DNA from: Arcticibacter eurypsychrophilus
GTDB taxonomy: Bacteria; Bacteroidota; Bacteroidia; Sphingobacteriales; Sphingobacteriaceae
DNA length: 64,000 nucleotides
Direction of reading: 5' to 3'
NCBI RefSeq assembly: GCF_001730525.1
Contig: NZ_MDFN01000015.1
Coordinates: forward strand, 1 to 64,000
In this document: positions 26,169 through 35,234 of the stretch, piece after piece
Layout: the number at the start of each line of letters is the position of its first letter
Numbering within the stretch: position 1 is the stretch's first letter
Program-made: the position numbers and the translations under genes
The notes under the pieces: generated by a model
What the model saw: only the letters and a program-made list of their open reading frames with translations
Database searches by the model: none
What the model was told of the DNA's origin: nothing

Positions 26169-26860
26169 TAAGCATCAACCGTTTTCAAAATAGATTCAAA
26201 GATCCCTAGTCCGTCCTGATTGCCTAGCAAAGAATCTGCAGCACGTTCAGGATGAGGCATCACTGCAAATACATTACGCTGTTTGTTACAAACGCCGGCA
26301 ATGTTCTGAATAGATCCATTCGGATTAGATTCAAGAGTTACGTTTCCTGCTTCATCACAATACTTAAAAAGGATTTGATCCTGGTCATTCAGCATTTTAA
26401 GTGTATCTGCATCAGCAAAATAATTCCCTTCACCATGAGCGACAGGAATTTTCAGTGCTTTATTCAGATCCAACTGGTTTGTGACGAGTGAATCCAAAGT
26501 TTGAGGCTTCAGAAAAATATTCTTGCAATTAAATTTTCTATGATCGTTATGTAAGAGTGCCCCTGGTACAAGTCCGGCTTCTGCAAGTATTTGAAAACCA
26601 TTACAGATTCCCATTACATACCCACCTTTATTGGCAAACTGAATAACTTCCTGCATGATAGGAGAAAACCGGGCGATAGCGCCTGACCTGAGATAGTCGC
26701 CAAAAGAAAAACCTCCAGGAAGAATAATAAAATCGCATTGTTGAAGATCATGGTCTTTATGCCATAATTTAACAACTTCCTGACCTAATATATTTCCTAA
26801 GACATCAACACTATCCTGATCACAGTTTGATCCCGGGAAAACAACAACTCCGAACTTCAT
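26168..26860 (-). CDS. purQ: Phosphoribosylformylglycinamidine synthase subunit PurQ
   Basis: 230 residues: the separate glutaminase subunit (PurQ), as in Gram-positive and many Bacteroidota genomes, rather than the fused PurL. The class I amidotransferase features are present: VVVFPGSNCDQDSV at the start, the nucleophile Cys in VMGICNGFQIL (near residue 87) and the His/Glu pair in VMPHPERAAD near the C-terminus. It supplies ammonia for purine synthesis. It leads the purQ-coaX-OMP-lptC-PpiD run. Its -7 box ends 4 bp before the ATG, suggesting a leaderless message. Confidence 0.96.
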   Translation of the reverse strand: MKFGVVVFPGSNCDQDSVDVLGNILGQEVVKLWHKDHDLQQCDFIILPGGFSFGDYLRSGAIARFSPIMQEVIQFANKGGYVMGICNGFQILAEAGLVPGALLHNDHRKFNCKNIFLKPQTLDSLVTNQLDLNKALKIPVAHGEGNYFADADTLKMLNDQDQILFKYCDEAGNVTLESNPNGSIQNIAGVCNKQRNVFAVMPHPERAADSLLGNQDGLGIFESILKTVDA

Positions 26861-26864
26861 GATA

Positions 26865-26872
26865 CAAAACTA
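26865..26872 (-). promoter_or_regulatory. -7 box of the purQ promoter
   Basis: On the minus strand TAGTTTTG matches TAnnTTTG fully and ends 4 bases before the ATG at 26860. No TTG lies at the usual -33 distance, so the promoter is only partly supported. Confidence 0.45.
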
Positions 26873-26937
26873 TTTAAATTTTGATTGCTAATGGCTTTTA
26901 TTTTGTTAAAAAAGGTTAATGTAGGACCGTTGGAGCG

Positions 26938-27915
26938 TTAAAAAAACTGAAAATACAGGATGCAAGTGACTAGAATGAAGTATAAAGATTCATAAAACCA
27001 TCGTTTTTGAGCAGAAATGAAATAATGAGCCATGAAAACAGACACTGGTGCAACGGTAAGTAAAAAATGGTTCGTATGATATGGATTTTTGATATATACC
27101 GAGATTAAGGCAAAGAAAAACATAAAGAGAAGCGTTAAGTACGACTTTCTAAGATGCACATTACTCCGGTTTAACTTCTGACTGATGGTTAAAAGAGAAA
27201 AGAATAAGATGAATAGCACAGGCAGAAACACCCAATAATCCTTTATATCTATTGCAGAGGAAGGTTGAAGGGCTTTGGCGAAAGGAAAGGCATTTTGAAT
27301 AAATATCGCCCATGAACCATTCAAATAATTGATCATGGTAAGAAGAAGACAAACGGTTAAAAAACCAATAATGCCGGCTACCCATTCGCGCCAGTTAAAT
27401 GGTCGGAATATAATCAATACAAACCACAAGAGCGGCAACATAGCCAGGAAAGGAAAATACACCAAGGTTCCTGCACCTACAATCATTCCCATATCAAAAA
27501 TAACGCTTATTGCTTTGTCCTTTCTATAGATACTAAGAAACTTTTCTATCAGCCATAACATGAAAAAATTAGCAATTAATACCTGGCTTAAAATCAGGAA
27601 GGAAGGTAAAAGCGCTGACATGGTCATGAACATCAGTGCAGGCAGAAAAGTCGGCTTGGGCAGCAGATTATAATTATTAACAATACGATTTAGGAGCAAT
27701 GATTGAAAGAACGTGAGGATAAGCGCATAAAAAACAGCACTAAAGGGACTAAAAAAATCGGCAGGCAAGTTAAATAATGTTCCGGTATAGGGCTCAACAA
27801 GTGATATATCTACAGATTGGGGTAAATTATAGATCACTCCAAGTCTGAGAAATACAGCTACTAATACAAGAAGAAGCAGGTTAAAAGGATTTAATGTTCT
27901 AAATTGATTGATCAT
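26938..27915 (-). CDS. DUF6427 family multi-pass membrane protein
   Basis: 325 residues with about nine hydrophobic segments, starting MINQFRTLNPFNLLLLVLVAVFLRL, which is the recognisable opening of the Bacteroidota DUF6427 family. Short loops such as RPFNWREWVAGIIGF and the final HYFISAQKRWFYESLYFILV are typical. It has some likeness to glycosyltransferase-associated or O-antigen-type membrane proteins, but no function is known. It is the last gene of a run upp-yjjG-dinB-DUF6427 with gaps of 9, -4 and 31 bp. Confidence 0.8.
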   Translation of the reverse strand: MINQFRTLNPFNLLLLVLVAVFLRLGVIYNLPQSVDISLVEPYTGTLFNLPADFFSPFSAVFYALILTFFQSLLLNRIVNNYNLLPKPTFLPALMFMTMSALLPSFLILSQVLIANFFMLWLIEKFLSIYRKDKAISVIFDMGMIVGAGTLVYFPFLAMLPLLWFVLIIFRPFNWREWVAGIIGFLTVCLLLTMINYLNGSWAIFIQNAFPFAKALQPSSAIDIKDYWVFLPVLFILFFSLLTISQKLNRSNVHLRKSYLTLLFMFFFALISVYIKNPYHTNHFLLTVAPVSVFMAHYFISAQKRWFYESLYFILVTCILYFQFF

Positions 27916-27946
27916 GCCGGATGAATACCTAATAAGAAAGGCAATA

Positions 27947-28462
27947 TTATGAACTTTTTCTTATCCTTTCTAACTGCTTTAAATGATGACGGGTATGAAT
28001 TTCAATGAAGCGCAACCATTCATGCGAATTGAGTCTCCCAAACCGGGGATGGCGGATCCTATTATCTTTAGGTGTTTTAATTAGTTTAGGAAGAAGCTCC
28101 TTGATTTTATCATTAGATTTAATCAGGTCATTTTTAGCTTCTTCTTTACTGATGCATTTTACTATGAAGGCAATATTGGGTGGTGACTTAATTTTTAGTG
28201 GAGGGAATATTCCCATAAAAAAAATCAGGCGTGCAATTAAGTTAGGACCCGAACTTCTATGTTTGGGTTTTGCGTGAATACACCTCTCCAGTGCCAGTAT
28301 AGACCTTGCGTTTACCTGGAGCACGTGGCAGTAAATCTCCGAAGAGGACCAGCCCCCATGCGGTGGTGGTTTAATAAAATTATCCTCATCTATTTCTTTC
28401 AATAAAGCCAGGTAAGAAGTGATGGCCTCTTTTATAGAAAGCGCACTTGCGGGAATACTCAT
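27947..28462 (-). CDS. DinB family protein
   Basis: 171 residues, helical, about the expected length for DinB/YfiT four-helix-bundle proteins. Conserved-looking histidines are in WSSSEIYCHVLQVNA and in HEWLRFIEIHTRHHLKQLERI near the C-terminus, which would form the metal site of the family. Members include thiol-dependent enzymes and proteins of unknown role; no substrate can be assigned. It overlaps yjjG by 4 bp. Confidence 0.82.
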   Translation of the reverse strand: MSIPASALSIKEAITSYLALLKEIDEDNFIKPPPHGGWSSSEIYCHVLQVNARSILALERCIHAKPKHRSSGPNLIARLIFFMGIFPPLKIKSPPNIAFIVKCISKEEAKNDLIKSNDKIKELLPKLIKTPKDNRIRHPRFGRLNSHEWLRFIEIHTRHHLKQLERIRKSS

Positions 28463-29151
28463 AGGATAAGTAGTAAATCGTCCAAATTGTGTATTTCCTT
28501 AGTCACATCAGAGGGTTTTTGCTGAAGGGTAGGATTAAAAAAGATGGCATCCATTCCAAAATCCATTGCGCCCCTTATATCAGCTTCAATACTATCCCCG
28601 ATCATAACACTTTCTTCTTTAAGTGCCCCCGCTCCGTTTAGTGCATACTCAAAAATGTCACGATGCGGCTTATTTGCCCCTACATTTTCAGATATCACTA
28701 CGGTTTCAAAATATTGACCCAAATTGGACAGGTTAATTTTCATTAGCGCCTGCTCCCTAAAGCCATTGGTAATTAAATGAAGTTTGTATTTACTAAACAG
28801 ATAGGAAAGCGTTTCATGAGCCTGTGGGAATAAATTAGTCTTGGTGGAACAGGTATGCAGATAAACATCCTCAAAATCCGTCGGAATCTGATCGGCACAA
28901 ACGCCCATGGCTTCAAAGGTATTTTTAAAACGGGACTGCCGCAATTCTTCTTTAGTAATTTGACCAAGATGATACGATGCCCATAACGCGTGATTATGAT
29001 AGGTATAATGCTCGACAAATGAATGAACACTACTTAATCCAAGTTCCTGTAATGAATAAGTGAGATAAAGTTCGTGAAGCGTTTCTGCTGCATTCTTATC
29101 GAAGTCCCAGATGGTATGATCCAGATCAAAAAATATATGATTGTATTTCAT
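28459..29151 (-). CDS. yjjG: YjjG-type noncanonical pyrimidine nucleotidase (HAD family)
   Basis: 230 residues. HAD motif I is FFDLDHTIWDFDKNA at the N-terminus (nucleophile Asp), motif II is LHLITNGFREQ, and motifs III/IV are NKPHRDIFEYAL and VMIGDSIEADIRGAMDFGMDAIFFN. The combination with the helical cap matches the YjjG/YfnB group, which removes phosphate from nucleotides including noncanonical pyrimidines. Its place 9 bp behind upp fits a pyrimidine salvage or clean-up role. Confidence 0.88.
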   Translation of the reverse strand: MKYNHIFFDLDHTIWDFDKNAAETLHELYLTYSLQELGLSSVHSFVEHYTYHNHALWASYHLGQITKEELRQSRFKNTFEAMGVCADQIPTDFEDVYLHTCSTKTNLFPQAHETLSYLFSKYKLHLITNGFREQALMKINLSNLGQYFETVVISENVGANKPHRDIFEYALNGAGALKEESVMIGDSIEADIRGAMDFGMDAIFFNPTLQQKPSDVTKEIHNLDDLLLIL

Positions 29152-29160
29152 TCAGAGAAT

Positions 29161-29802
29161 TTAGTCTTTAATTCCATAAGCAATATCGCCAGCGTCGCCT
29201 AAACCAGGTACGATATAGGCTTTAGTCGTCATTTCCTCATCAATGTCGCCTATCCACAGTTTTGCCCGGGGAAGATTTGCTTTGACATGCGCAATTCCTT
29301 CTACGCTGGCTATAACGGAAACGATATGAAGCTGCTTAATGTTATAGCGGGCAATGATTTCTTTACAGCTCAGTACCATACTTTGGCCTGTAGCAATCAC
29401 CGTATCAGAAACAATAAGCACTTTGTCGTTCAAGTCCGGACTGCTTACATATTCCTTTTGAATAGTAAAAGTACCGTCTTTTGTGGTTTTACGATACGCG
29501 GCTATAAAGGCTGAATCGGCACGATCAAAGTAATTCAATAAACCCTGTTGTAAGGGCAGCCCCGCCCGAAGAATGGTTGCAATTACGGGATAGTTATCAA
29601 TTACCGGGACGGAAGCAATACCTAGAGGTGTTTCGAAATCTGTTTCAACAAAATTCAATGTCTTGCTGATTTCATAGGCAAAAATCTCACCTATGCGTTC
29701 TAAGTTTCTACGAAAGCGCATGCTGTCCTGCTGAATCTGAGCGTCTCTCAGTTCAGCAATAAAGTTGTTGGCGATGCTGGATGTATTAGTCAAGATAAAC
29801 AT
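29161..29802 (-). CDS. upp: Uracil phosphoribosyltransferase
   Basis: 213 residues from the ATG at 29802; the frame opens at 29820 but MFILTNTSSIANNFIAELRD fits relatives better. It makes UMP from uracil and PRPP. Type I phosphoribosyltransferase features: IATILRAGLPLQQGLLNYFDRADSAFIAAYR, the PRPP-binding loop VLIVSDTVIATGQSMVLS (with Val-Ile in place of the more usual Pro-Met), and the uracil-binding C-terminal YIVPGLGDAGDIAYG. First gene of the upp-yjjG-dinB-DUF6427 unit, divergent from uvrB. Confidence 0.95.
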   Translation of the reverse strand: MFILTNTSSIANNFIAELRDAQIQQDSMRFRRNLERIGEIFAYEISKTLNFVETDFETPLGIASVPVIDNYPVIATILRAGLPLQQGLLNYFDRADSAFIAAYRKTTKDGTFTIQKEYVSSPDLNDKVLIVSDTVIATGQSMVLSCKEIIARYNIKQLHIVSVIASVEGIAHVKANLPRAKLWIGDIDEEMTTKAYIVPGLGDAGDIAYGIKD

Positions 29803-29924
29803 TAAGTTAAAAATAAGCATTTTAATACATGAAGTGTAAAATTTTTGGGGCTAATTTTGACCAATTTCTTCAAGCTATGCAAAGCATTGTTTTTTTATAT
29901 CCCTGCCTTATCTATTCATTTTTA

Positions 29925-29961
29925 TTTGATATGTTTTCGTCCTTATAAATACGTATTTTTG
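29925..29961 (+). promoter_or_regulatory. Promoter of uvrB with very short or no leader
   Basis: A perfect -7 box TATTTTTG lies at 29954-29961, 5 bases before the ATG at 29967. A TTTG lies at 29925-29928, but the 25-base spacer is longer than usual, so the -33 element is uncertain. Confidence 0.5.
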
Positions 29962-29966
29962 AGTTG

Positions 29967-32015
29967 ATGGATTTTAAGTTAATATCAGATTATAAGCCGA
30001 TGGGTGACCAACCGGAAGCGATCAGACAATTAGTAGATGGTGTAGAGAGAGAGGAAAACTATCAAACTTTACTGGGGGTAACCGGTTCGGGGAAAACATT
30101 TTCCATAGCCAATGTGATTCAACAGACGCAAAAGCCAACACTTATTCTAAGTCACAATAAAACCCTGGCGGCTCAATTATATGGAGAGTTTAAACAGTTT
30201 TTTCCGGAGAATTCGGTTAATTACTTTGTTTCCTATTACGATTACTATCAGCCGGAGGCCTACATTGCCACCACAAATACGTATATAGAAAAGGATCTTC
30301 AGATTAATGAAGAGATTGAGAAACTCCGTTTAAGGACGACCTCGTCTTTGATGTCTGGACGAAGGGATATCATTGTCGTTTCTTCAATTTCCTGCATCTA
30401 TGGTATGGGAAATCCTGAAGATTTTAGCAATTCAGTATTTAGTTTTGCAGTAGGCACAACGATCAGCAGGAATGCATTTCTGCACCGTCTGGTAGAAATC
30501 CTTTATTCGCGGACAACAGCTGATTTTAAAAGAGGGACATTCCGGGTAAAGGGTGATACGGTAGATATTTATCCGGCCTATTTAGACTATGCCTATCGGA
30601 TTTCCTTTTTTGGGGATGATATAGAAGAACTGATGGCAATAGATCCTGAGACTGGTAAAACACTGGAGAAAATGGTACATATGGTCCTTTATCCTGCAAA
30701 TCTGTTTGTAACGCCTAAAGAACGTTTCACAGAATCTATCTGGGCCATTCAGGAAGAGCTGGAGATCAGGAAAAAGCAGTTATTGGATGATCAGCGATTT
30801 TTAGAAGCAAAACGTCTCGAAGAACGGGTTAATTATGATCTGGAGATGATGCGTGAGCTTGGCTATTGCAGTGGTATTGAAAACTACTCCCGCTTTTTTG
30901 ATGGACGGACACCAGGAATGCGACCATTTTGTTTGCTTGATTATTTTCCGGATGACTACCTGATGGTGATTGATGAAAGCCATGTAACCGTACCACAAAT
31001 CAGAGCAATGTATGGTGGTGACCGTTCAAGAAAGATGGCATTGGTTGATTATGGATTCCGTTTGCCTGCAGCATTAGATAACAGACCGCTTAATTTTGAA
31101 GAATTTGAACGTCTTGCACCTCAAACTATCTATGTTAGTGCAACCCCTGGAGATTTTGAACTGGAAAAATCAGGTGGTGTGGTTGTGGAACAGGTAATTC
31201 GGCCGACAGGTTTACTGGACCCTCCTATCGAAATCAGACCCGTTGGAAACCAAGTAGACGATTTACTGAACGAGGTGGATAAAACGGTTAAAGATGGAGG
31301 TCGAATACTGGTGACTACACTAACCAAGCGCATGTCTGAAGAACTTGCCAAATACATGGACAGGTTGGGAATTAAGGTTCGCTACATACATTCGGAGGTT
31401 AAAACACTTGAAAGGGTAGAAATACTGCGTGGTCTTCGATTAGGCGAGTTCGATGTGCTGATTGGGATTAACTTACTCCGCGAAGGATTAGATCTGCCAG
31501 AAGTATCCCTGGTGGCTATTCTGGATGCCGACAAAGAAGGGTTCTTACGTTCACATCGTTCTTTAATTCAAACCATAGGAAGAGCTGCGCGAAATGTACG
31601 CGGAAGGGTGATCATGTATGCAGATAAAACGACAGAGAGCATGCGGATTACGATAGAGGAGACGAACCGGCGTCGTGAGAAACAGATGCTTTATAATGAA
31701 GAGAACGGAATTACACCGACTACGGTAGGAAAGTCCAGGGAAGCAATTATGGAACAAACCTCTGTAGTAGATTTTAAAGGTGGCATTCAGAAAGTGTACA
31801 CGGGATATGACGAAGCAATTAGCATTGCGGCAGACCCTATCGTGCAGTATATGACGAAAGCTGAGCTTAAGAAGGCCATAGAGAAAGCGAAAAAAGATAT
31901 GATGGTGGCAGCGAAAGACATGGATTTTCTGATGGCAGCCAAAACCCGTGATGAAATGTTTGCGTTGGAGAAGATGATGGAAGAACGATTTGGCGATAAG
32001 AGAATAAAATCATGA
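29967..32015 (+). CDS. uvrB: Excinuclease ABC subunit B
   Basis: 682 residues from the ATG at 29967 (the frame can begin one codon earlier at a TTG). It is the damage-verifying helicase-like subunit of nucleotide excision repair. Walker A is GVTGSGKT (about 38-46), the beta-hairpin region NYFVSYYDYYQPEAY follows, the DEAD-type box is VIDESH, helicase motif VI is QTIGRAARNVRGR, and the C-terminal UVR motif that contacts UvrC is MDFLMAAKTRDEMFALEKMM. Length is full. The ywbE gene overlaps it by 4 bp. Confidence 0.98.
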   Translation: MDFKLISDYKPMGDQPEAIRQLVDGVEREENYQTLLGVTGSGKTFSIANVIQQTQKPTLILSHNKTLAAQLYGEFKQFFPENSVNYFVSYYDYYQPEAYIATTNTYIEKDLQINEEIEKLRLRTTSSLMSGRRDIIVVSSISCIYGMGNPEDFSNSVFSFAVGTTISRNAFLHRLVEILYSRTTADFKRGTFRVKGDTVDIYPAYLDYAYRISFFGDDIEELMAIDPETGKTLEKMVHMVLYPANLFVTPKERFTESIWAIQEELEIRKKQLLDDQRFLEAKRLEERVNYDLEMMRELGYCSGIENYSRFFDGRTPGMRPFCLLDYFPDDYLMVIDESHVTVPQIRAMYGGDRSRKMALVDYGFRLPAALDNRPLNFEEFERLAPQTIYVSATPGDFELEKSGGVVVEQVIRPTGLLDPPIEIRPVGNQVDDLLNEVDKTVKDGGRILVTTLTKRMSEELAKYMDRLGIKVRYIHSEVKTLERVEILRGLRLGEFDVLIGINLLREGLDLPEVSLVAILDADKEGFLRSHRSLIQTIGRAARNVRGRVIMYADKTTESMRITIEETNRRREKQMLYNEENGITPTTVGKSREAIMEQTSVVDFKGGIQKVYTGYDEAISIAADPIVQYMTKAELKKAIEKAKKDMMVAAKDMDFLMAAKTRDEMFALEKMMEERFGDKRIKS

Positions 32016-32218
32016 ACGGACAAAATAGAAAAGATATATATCCGGGACTTGAGGTTGATGTTATTTTAAAACAAGATCAACGCTCAGGTAAATTAACAAG
32101 AGGCATTGTGAGTAATCTTCTTACCAGCTCTTCTTTTCACTCAAGAGGGATTAAAGTTAGATTAGAAGATGGCCAGGTTGGACGTGTTGCCTATATTACA
32201 GACGAAAATGAGGATTAA
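32012..32218 (+). CDS. YwbE family small protein
   Basis: 68 residues, MNGQNRKDIYPGLEVDVILKQDQRSGKLTRGIVSNLLTSSSFHSRGIKVRLEDGQVGRVAYI, the full YwbE (DUF2196) pattern. The role is unknown; the fold is probably a small beta barrel. It overlaps the end of uvrB by 4 bp (ATGA) and must be co-expressed with it. Confidence 0.9.
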   Translation: MNGQNRKDIYPGLEVDVILKQDQRSGKLTRGIVSNLLTSSSFHSRGIKVRLEDGQVGRVAYITDENED

Positions 32219-32227
32219 TTACCGTCG

Positions 32228-32257
32228 TACAAATGTAAATGTTAAAGTGCATTTGTA
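32228..32257. repeat. 8-bp inverted repeat overlapping the DUF4834 promoter
   Basis: TACAAATG (32228-32235) pairs with CATTTGTA (32250-32257); the right arm contains the TTTG -33 element of the next promoter. No T-tract follows, so a terminator is unlikely. Confidence 0.5.
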
Positions 32258-32286
32258 ATAAGTAACCAATTTTATCGTCATATTTG
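32252..32286 (+). promoter_or_regulatory. Putative promoter of the DUF4834 gene
   Basis: TTTG at 32252-32255 and CATATTTG at 32279-32286 are separated by 23 bases, the -7 box differing from consensus at one position. The ATG follows 10 bases later at 32297. Confidence 0.45.
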
Positions 32287-32296
32287 CAGATTAATT

Positions 32297-32575
32297 ATGA
32301 CAGCTTTACTTAAATTTTTACTTATAACAATCCTCGTCATGTGGCTTATCAGAATGATAGCCAAACTTTTACTGCCTTTTCTGTTTAAAAAGATGGTGAA
32401 AAAAGCGCAGGATAAATTTAATTCATCAACCGGGCAACAGCCTTTTGGTCAGCAACAGGCTCATCCGCCCCGTACTAATGGGAAAATTAGTATAGATTTT
32501 ATCCCTCCGAAGGATAAAGAAGCACGGGCAGCTGATAAAGCAGGCGATTTTATTGACTTTGAAGATTTAAAATAA
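32297..32575 (+). CDS. DUF4834 family small membrane protein
   Basis: 92 residues. One N-terminal hydrophobic helix (about 4-31: FLLITILVMWLIRMIAKLLLPFLF) is followed by a basic stretch (KKMVKKAQDKF), a Gln/Pro-rich linker and the conserved tail GKISIDFIPPKDKEARAADKAGDFIDFEDLK, the recognisable mark of this Bacteroidota family. Function unknown. It sits between ywbE and the yfhO-like gene. Confidence 0.8.
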   Translation: MTALLKFLLITILVMWLIRMIAKLLLPFLFKKMVKKAQDKFNSSTGQQPFGQQQAHPPRTNGKISIDFIPPKDKEARAADKAGDFIDFEDLK

Positions 32576-32595
32576 GCAAATTACCCATATAGCTA

Positions 32596-32625
32596 TTTGC
32601 TATACCCTAAAAAGTTCTATTTTTG
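32596..32625 (+). promoter_or_regulatory. Promoter of the yfhO-like gene
   Basis: TTTG (32596-32599), an 18-base spacer and TATTTTTG (32618-32625) match both promoter elements exactly. The start site would be near 32631. An apparent TTG start codon at 32597 lies inside the -33 element, so translation must begin at the ATG at 32645. Confidence 0.75.
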
Positions 32626-32644
32626 GTCTTCAATTAAAGATCGA

Positions 32645-35131
32645 ATGAGTAACTGGTTTAAACGAAATGGCGTACACGTAGCCATTATTGTATTTTTCAT
32701 AGTATTATGCTTTGTTTACTTTAGTCCGGCCATACAGGGGAAGGTATTGTATCAGGGTGATGTTTTGCAGGCGAAGGCCATGCAGAAGGAAATCATGGAT
32801 TATACCATAAAGGACGGGAAAGCTCCTTTGTGGACAAACTCCATGTTTGGAGGGATGCCCGCATTTCAAATATGGGCGCAATACCCCAAAAATGTAACTT
32901 CTTATTTTATACGCTTCTTTACTTCTGTATTTCCAAACCCGGTATATAATGTTCTGCTTTATCTGCTTGGTGCTTATTTATTATTTATAGCACTTAAGGT
33001 CAGGCCGGCACTCGCATTAGCAGGTGCCATTGCCATTGCATTTTCATCGTATAACTTCATCATCATTGAAGCCGGGCATACCAATAAAGCTTTTGCTATA
33101 GCATTTTTTGCACCTATCCTGGCAGGAGTCTTACTCACATTCAGAGGGCGGTATTTATGGGGGGCAATGCTTACCGCACTTTTCCTCGCTATAGAGATCC
33201 GGGCGAATCACATCCAGATGACCTATTATTTATTCATTGCCTTGCTGATACTGGCAGGTATTGAACTATATCACGCTATTAAAAATAAAACGCTGCCTGC
33301 TTTTACAAAAAGCGTCGGCTATCTGGCTGCTGCAGTATTATTGGCGGCGGCTGTTAATGCTGGTACGCTATGGGTAACTTATGAATACGGTCAGGAGACG
33401 ATACGTGGCAAATCTAACCTGAGTCAGGACGCCAACGCTGGTAAACCATCTTCAGGTTTGGATCGTGAATATGCTTATGGATGGAGTCAGGGTGTTGGAG
33501 AAACGATCACTTTTCTTATTCCAAACGCGTATGGCGGAGAGTCAGGACATAAGCTGGATAAAGATTCGGAAGTTGGAAAGACACTTGCAGCCAAGGGCAT
33601 CCCACAGGATCAATTGGAAGGCGCTGTGCAACAATTACAACAATATGGACTGCTGAACACCTATTGGGGTGATAAACCTTTTACATCAGGCCCATATTAC
33701 TTTGGTGCTGTTATATGCTTCTTATTTGTCGCCGGTTTATTTATAGTTCGTGATCGGATTAAATGGTGGATTGTGGGTGCTACACTTTTAAGTTTGTTTT
33801 TATCCTTTGGGAAGAACCTACCTTTTATTTCTGATCTATTTTTCGACTATTTCCCATTATACAATAAGTTTAGGGCTGTGGAGTCTATATTAGTCATCGC
33901 TGGCCTGTTGTTCCCTGTTCTCGCTATCCTGACGATTCAGGAGATTGCTGAAGGTAAACAGGATGCAAAAGATCTCTTAAAGAAGACTTTATATTCTTTG
34001 TATATCACTGGCGGAATTCTACTTCTGATCATTCTGCTGCCGAGTGTATTTCTGGGTTTCAAAACTGTAAATCACGAAGAAGTATTAAAAGGGCTTACTC
34101 AGGCTACCGGAGATCAAGGATTTGCTAATTCTTTAGCAAGCGCATTGATTGAAGACCGGGTAAGTCTGGCTAGAACGGATGCATTCCGCTCACTGATTTT
34201 CGTTCTTATTGGTGCTGGTCTTATTTGGGCACTGATTAAGAAATCGATCAAGCAGGAATATGTCTACGGATTGTTTGCAATTGTTATATTAATCGATATG
34301 TGGGGGGTAGACCGCAGATATTTGAACAATGATAAGTTCGTAGATAAAAGTACCATTGAGCAAAACTTCAAACCACGTCAGGTTGATGAGTTGATATTAA
34401 GGGATCCTAGTTTGGACTATCGTGTTCTTGATTTAACCATCAATACTTTTTCCAGTGCCAATGCATCTTATTTTCATAAAACTATAGGTGGATACCATGC
34501 TGCAAAACTTAAACGTTTCCAGGAAGTGCTGGATAAGCAGTTTAATAATTCCATCAATGAGGATGTGCTGGATATGCTGAATACCAAATATGTGATTACC
34601 AACGATGAAAAGGGACAATCGCAACGGATTCAAAACAGAAGCACTACTTGTGGAAACGCCTGGTTTGTATCTAATATCTTATATGTTAAAAACGCTGACG
34701 AGGAAATGCAGGGCATCAGTAGCTTTAATCCATCGAAAGAGGCAATTGTGGACGAAAGCTTCAAACCTCTGATTGACGGGAAAAAAGTAGGAGCACCTGA
34801 TCCTAATGCAAAAATAACGTTAACAGATTACCATCCTGATCACCTGACATATGACTATACTGCCGGTAAAGACATGATTGCTGTGTTTGCAGAAATATGG
34901 TATGATAAAGGATGGAATGCTTATGTTGACGGTGAAAAGATCCCTTATTTCAGGGCAAACTATATTCTTCGTGCTGCACAGCTTCCGGGAGGAAATCATA
35001 AATTGGAGTTCAAGTTTGAGCCTGTATCCTATTATGCCGGTGAAAATATCTCTTTGGCAGCTTCTATACTTCTTATAGGAGGAATAGGGTTTGCGGGATA
35101 CAAGGAGAGGAAGAAGGGTATTAAAAAATAA
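32645..35131 (+). CDS. YfhO-like large membrane protein
   Basis: 828 residues from ATG 32645. It has about 12 predicted membrane helices in the first 560 residues, with loops such as YQGDVLQAKAMQKEIMDYTIKDGKAPLWTNSMFGGMPAFQIWAQYPKN near the N-terminus, the family signature, and a periplasmic C-terminal beta domain (YDKGWNAYVDGEKIPYFRANYILRAAQLPGGNHKLEFKFEP) followed by a last helix. YfhO proteins are GT-C-like membrane enzymes implicated in glycosylation of lipoteichoic acid or related envelope polymers in Gram-positives; in Bacteroidota the acceptor is unknown. Monocistronic, ended by a strong hairpin. Confidence 0.9.
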   Translation: MSNWFKRNGVHVAIIVFFIVLCFVYFSPAIQGKVLYQGDVLQAKAMQKEIMDYTIKDGKAPLWTNSMFGGMPAFQIWAQYPKNVTSYFIRFFTSVFPNPVYNVLLYLLGAYLLFIALKVRPALALAGAIAIAFSSYNFIIIEAGHTNKAFAIAFFAPILAGVLLTFRGRYLWGAMLTALFLAIEIRANHIQMTYYLFIALLILAGIELYHAIKNKTLPAFTKSVGYLAAAVLLAAAVNAGTLWVTYEYGQETIRGKSNLSQDANAGKPSSGLDREYAYGWSQGVGETITFLIPNAYGGESGHKLDKDSEVGKTLAAKGIPQDQLEGAVQQLQQYGLLNTYWGDKPFTSGPYYFGAVICFLFVAGLFIVRDRIKWWIVGATLLSLFLSFGKNLPFISDLFFDYFPLYNKFRAVESILVIAGLLFPVLAILTIQEIAEGKQDAKDLLKKTLYSLYITGGILLLIILLPSVFLGFKTVNHEEVLKGLTQATGDQGFANSLASALIEDRVSLARTDAFRSLIFVLIGAGLIWALIKKSIKQEYVYGLFAIVILIDMWGVDRRYLNNDKFVDKSTIEQNFKPRQVDELILRDPSLDYRVLDLTINTFSSANASYFHKTIGGYHAAKLKRFQEVLDKQFNNSINEDVLDMLNTKYVITNDEKGQSQRIQNRSTTCGNAWFVSNILYVKNADEEMQGISSFNPSKEAIVDESFKPLIDGKKVGAPDPNAKITLTDYHPDHLTYDYTAGKDMIAVFAEIWYDKGWNAYVDGEKIPYFRANYILRAAQLPGGNHKLEFKFEPVSYYAGENISLAASILLIGGIGFAGYKERKKGIKK

Positions 35132-35186
35132 TTTTAATAGAGCGTCTTTATTGGATTTATACCAATAGAGGCCGAGTGATTGCATT

Positions 35187-35234
35187 AAAGCCTAAGCAAC
35201 AGGATCAGTATAATTATCCTGTTGCTTAGGCTTT
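35187..35234. terminator. Bidirectional terminator between the yfhO-like and PLDc_N genes
   Basis: GCCTAAGCAACAGGAT pairs perfectly over 16 bp with ATCCTGTTGCTTAGGC around a short AT-rich loop; TTTT follows on the plus strand and AAA precedes, so both converging transcripts can end here. The right end touches the stop codon of the leftward gene. Confidence 0.9.
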
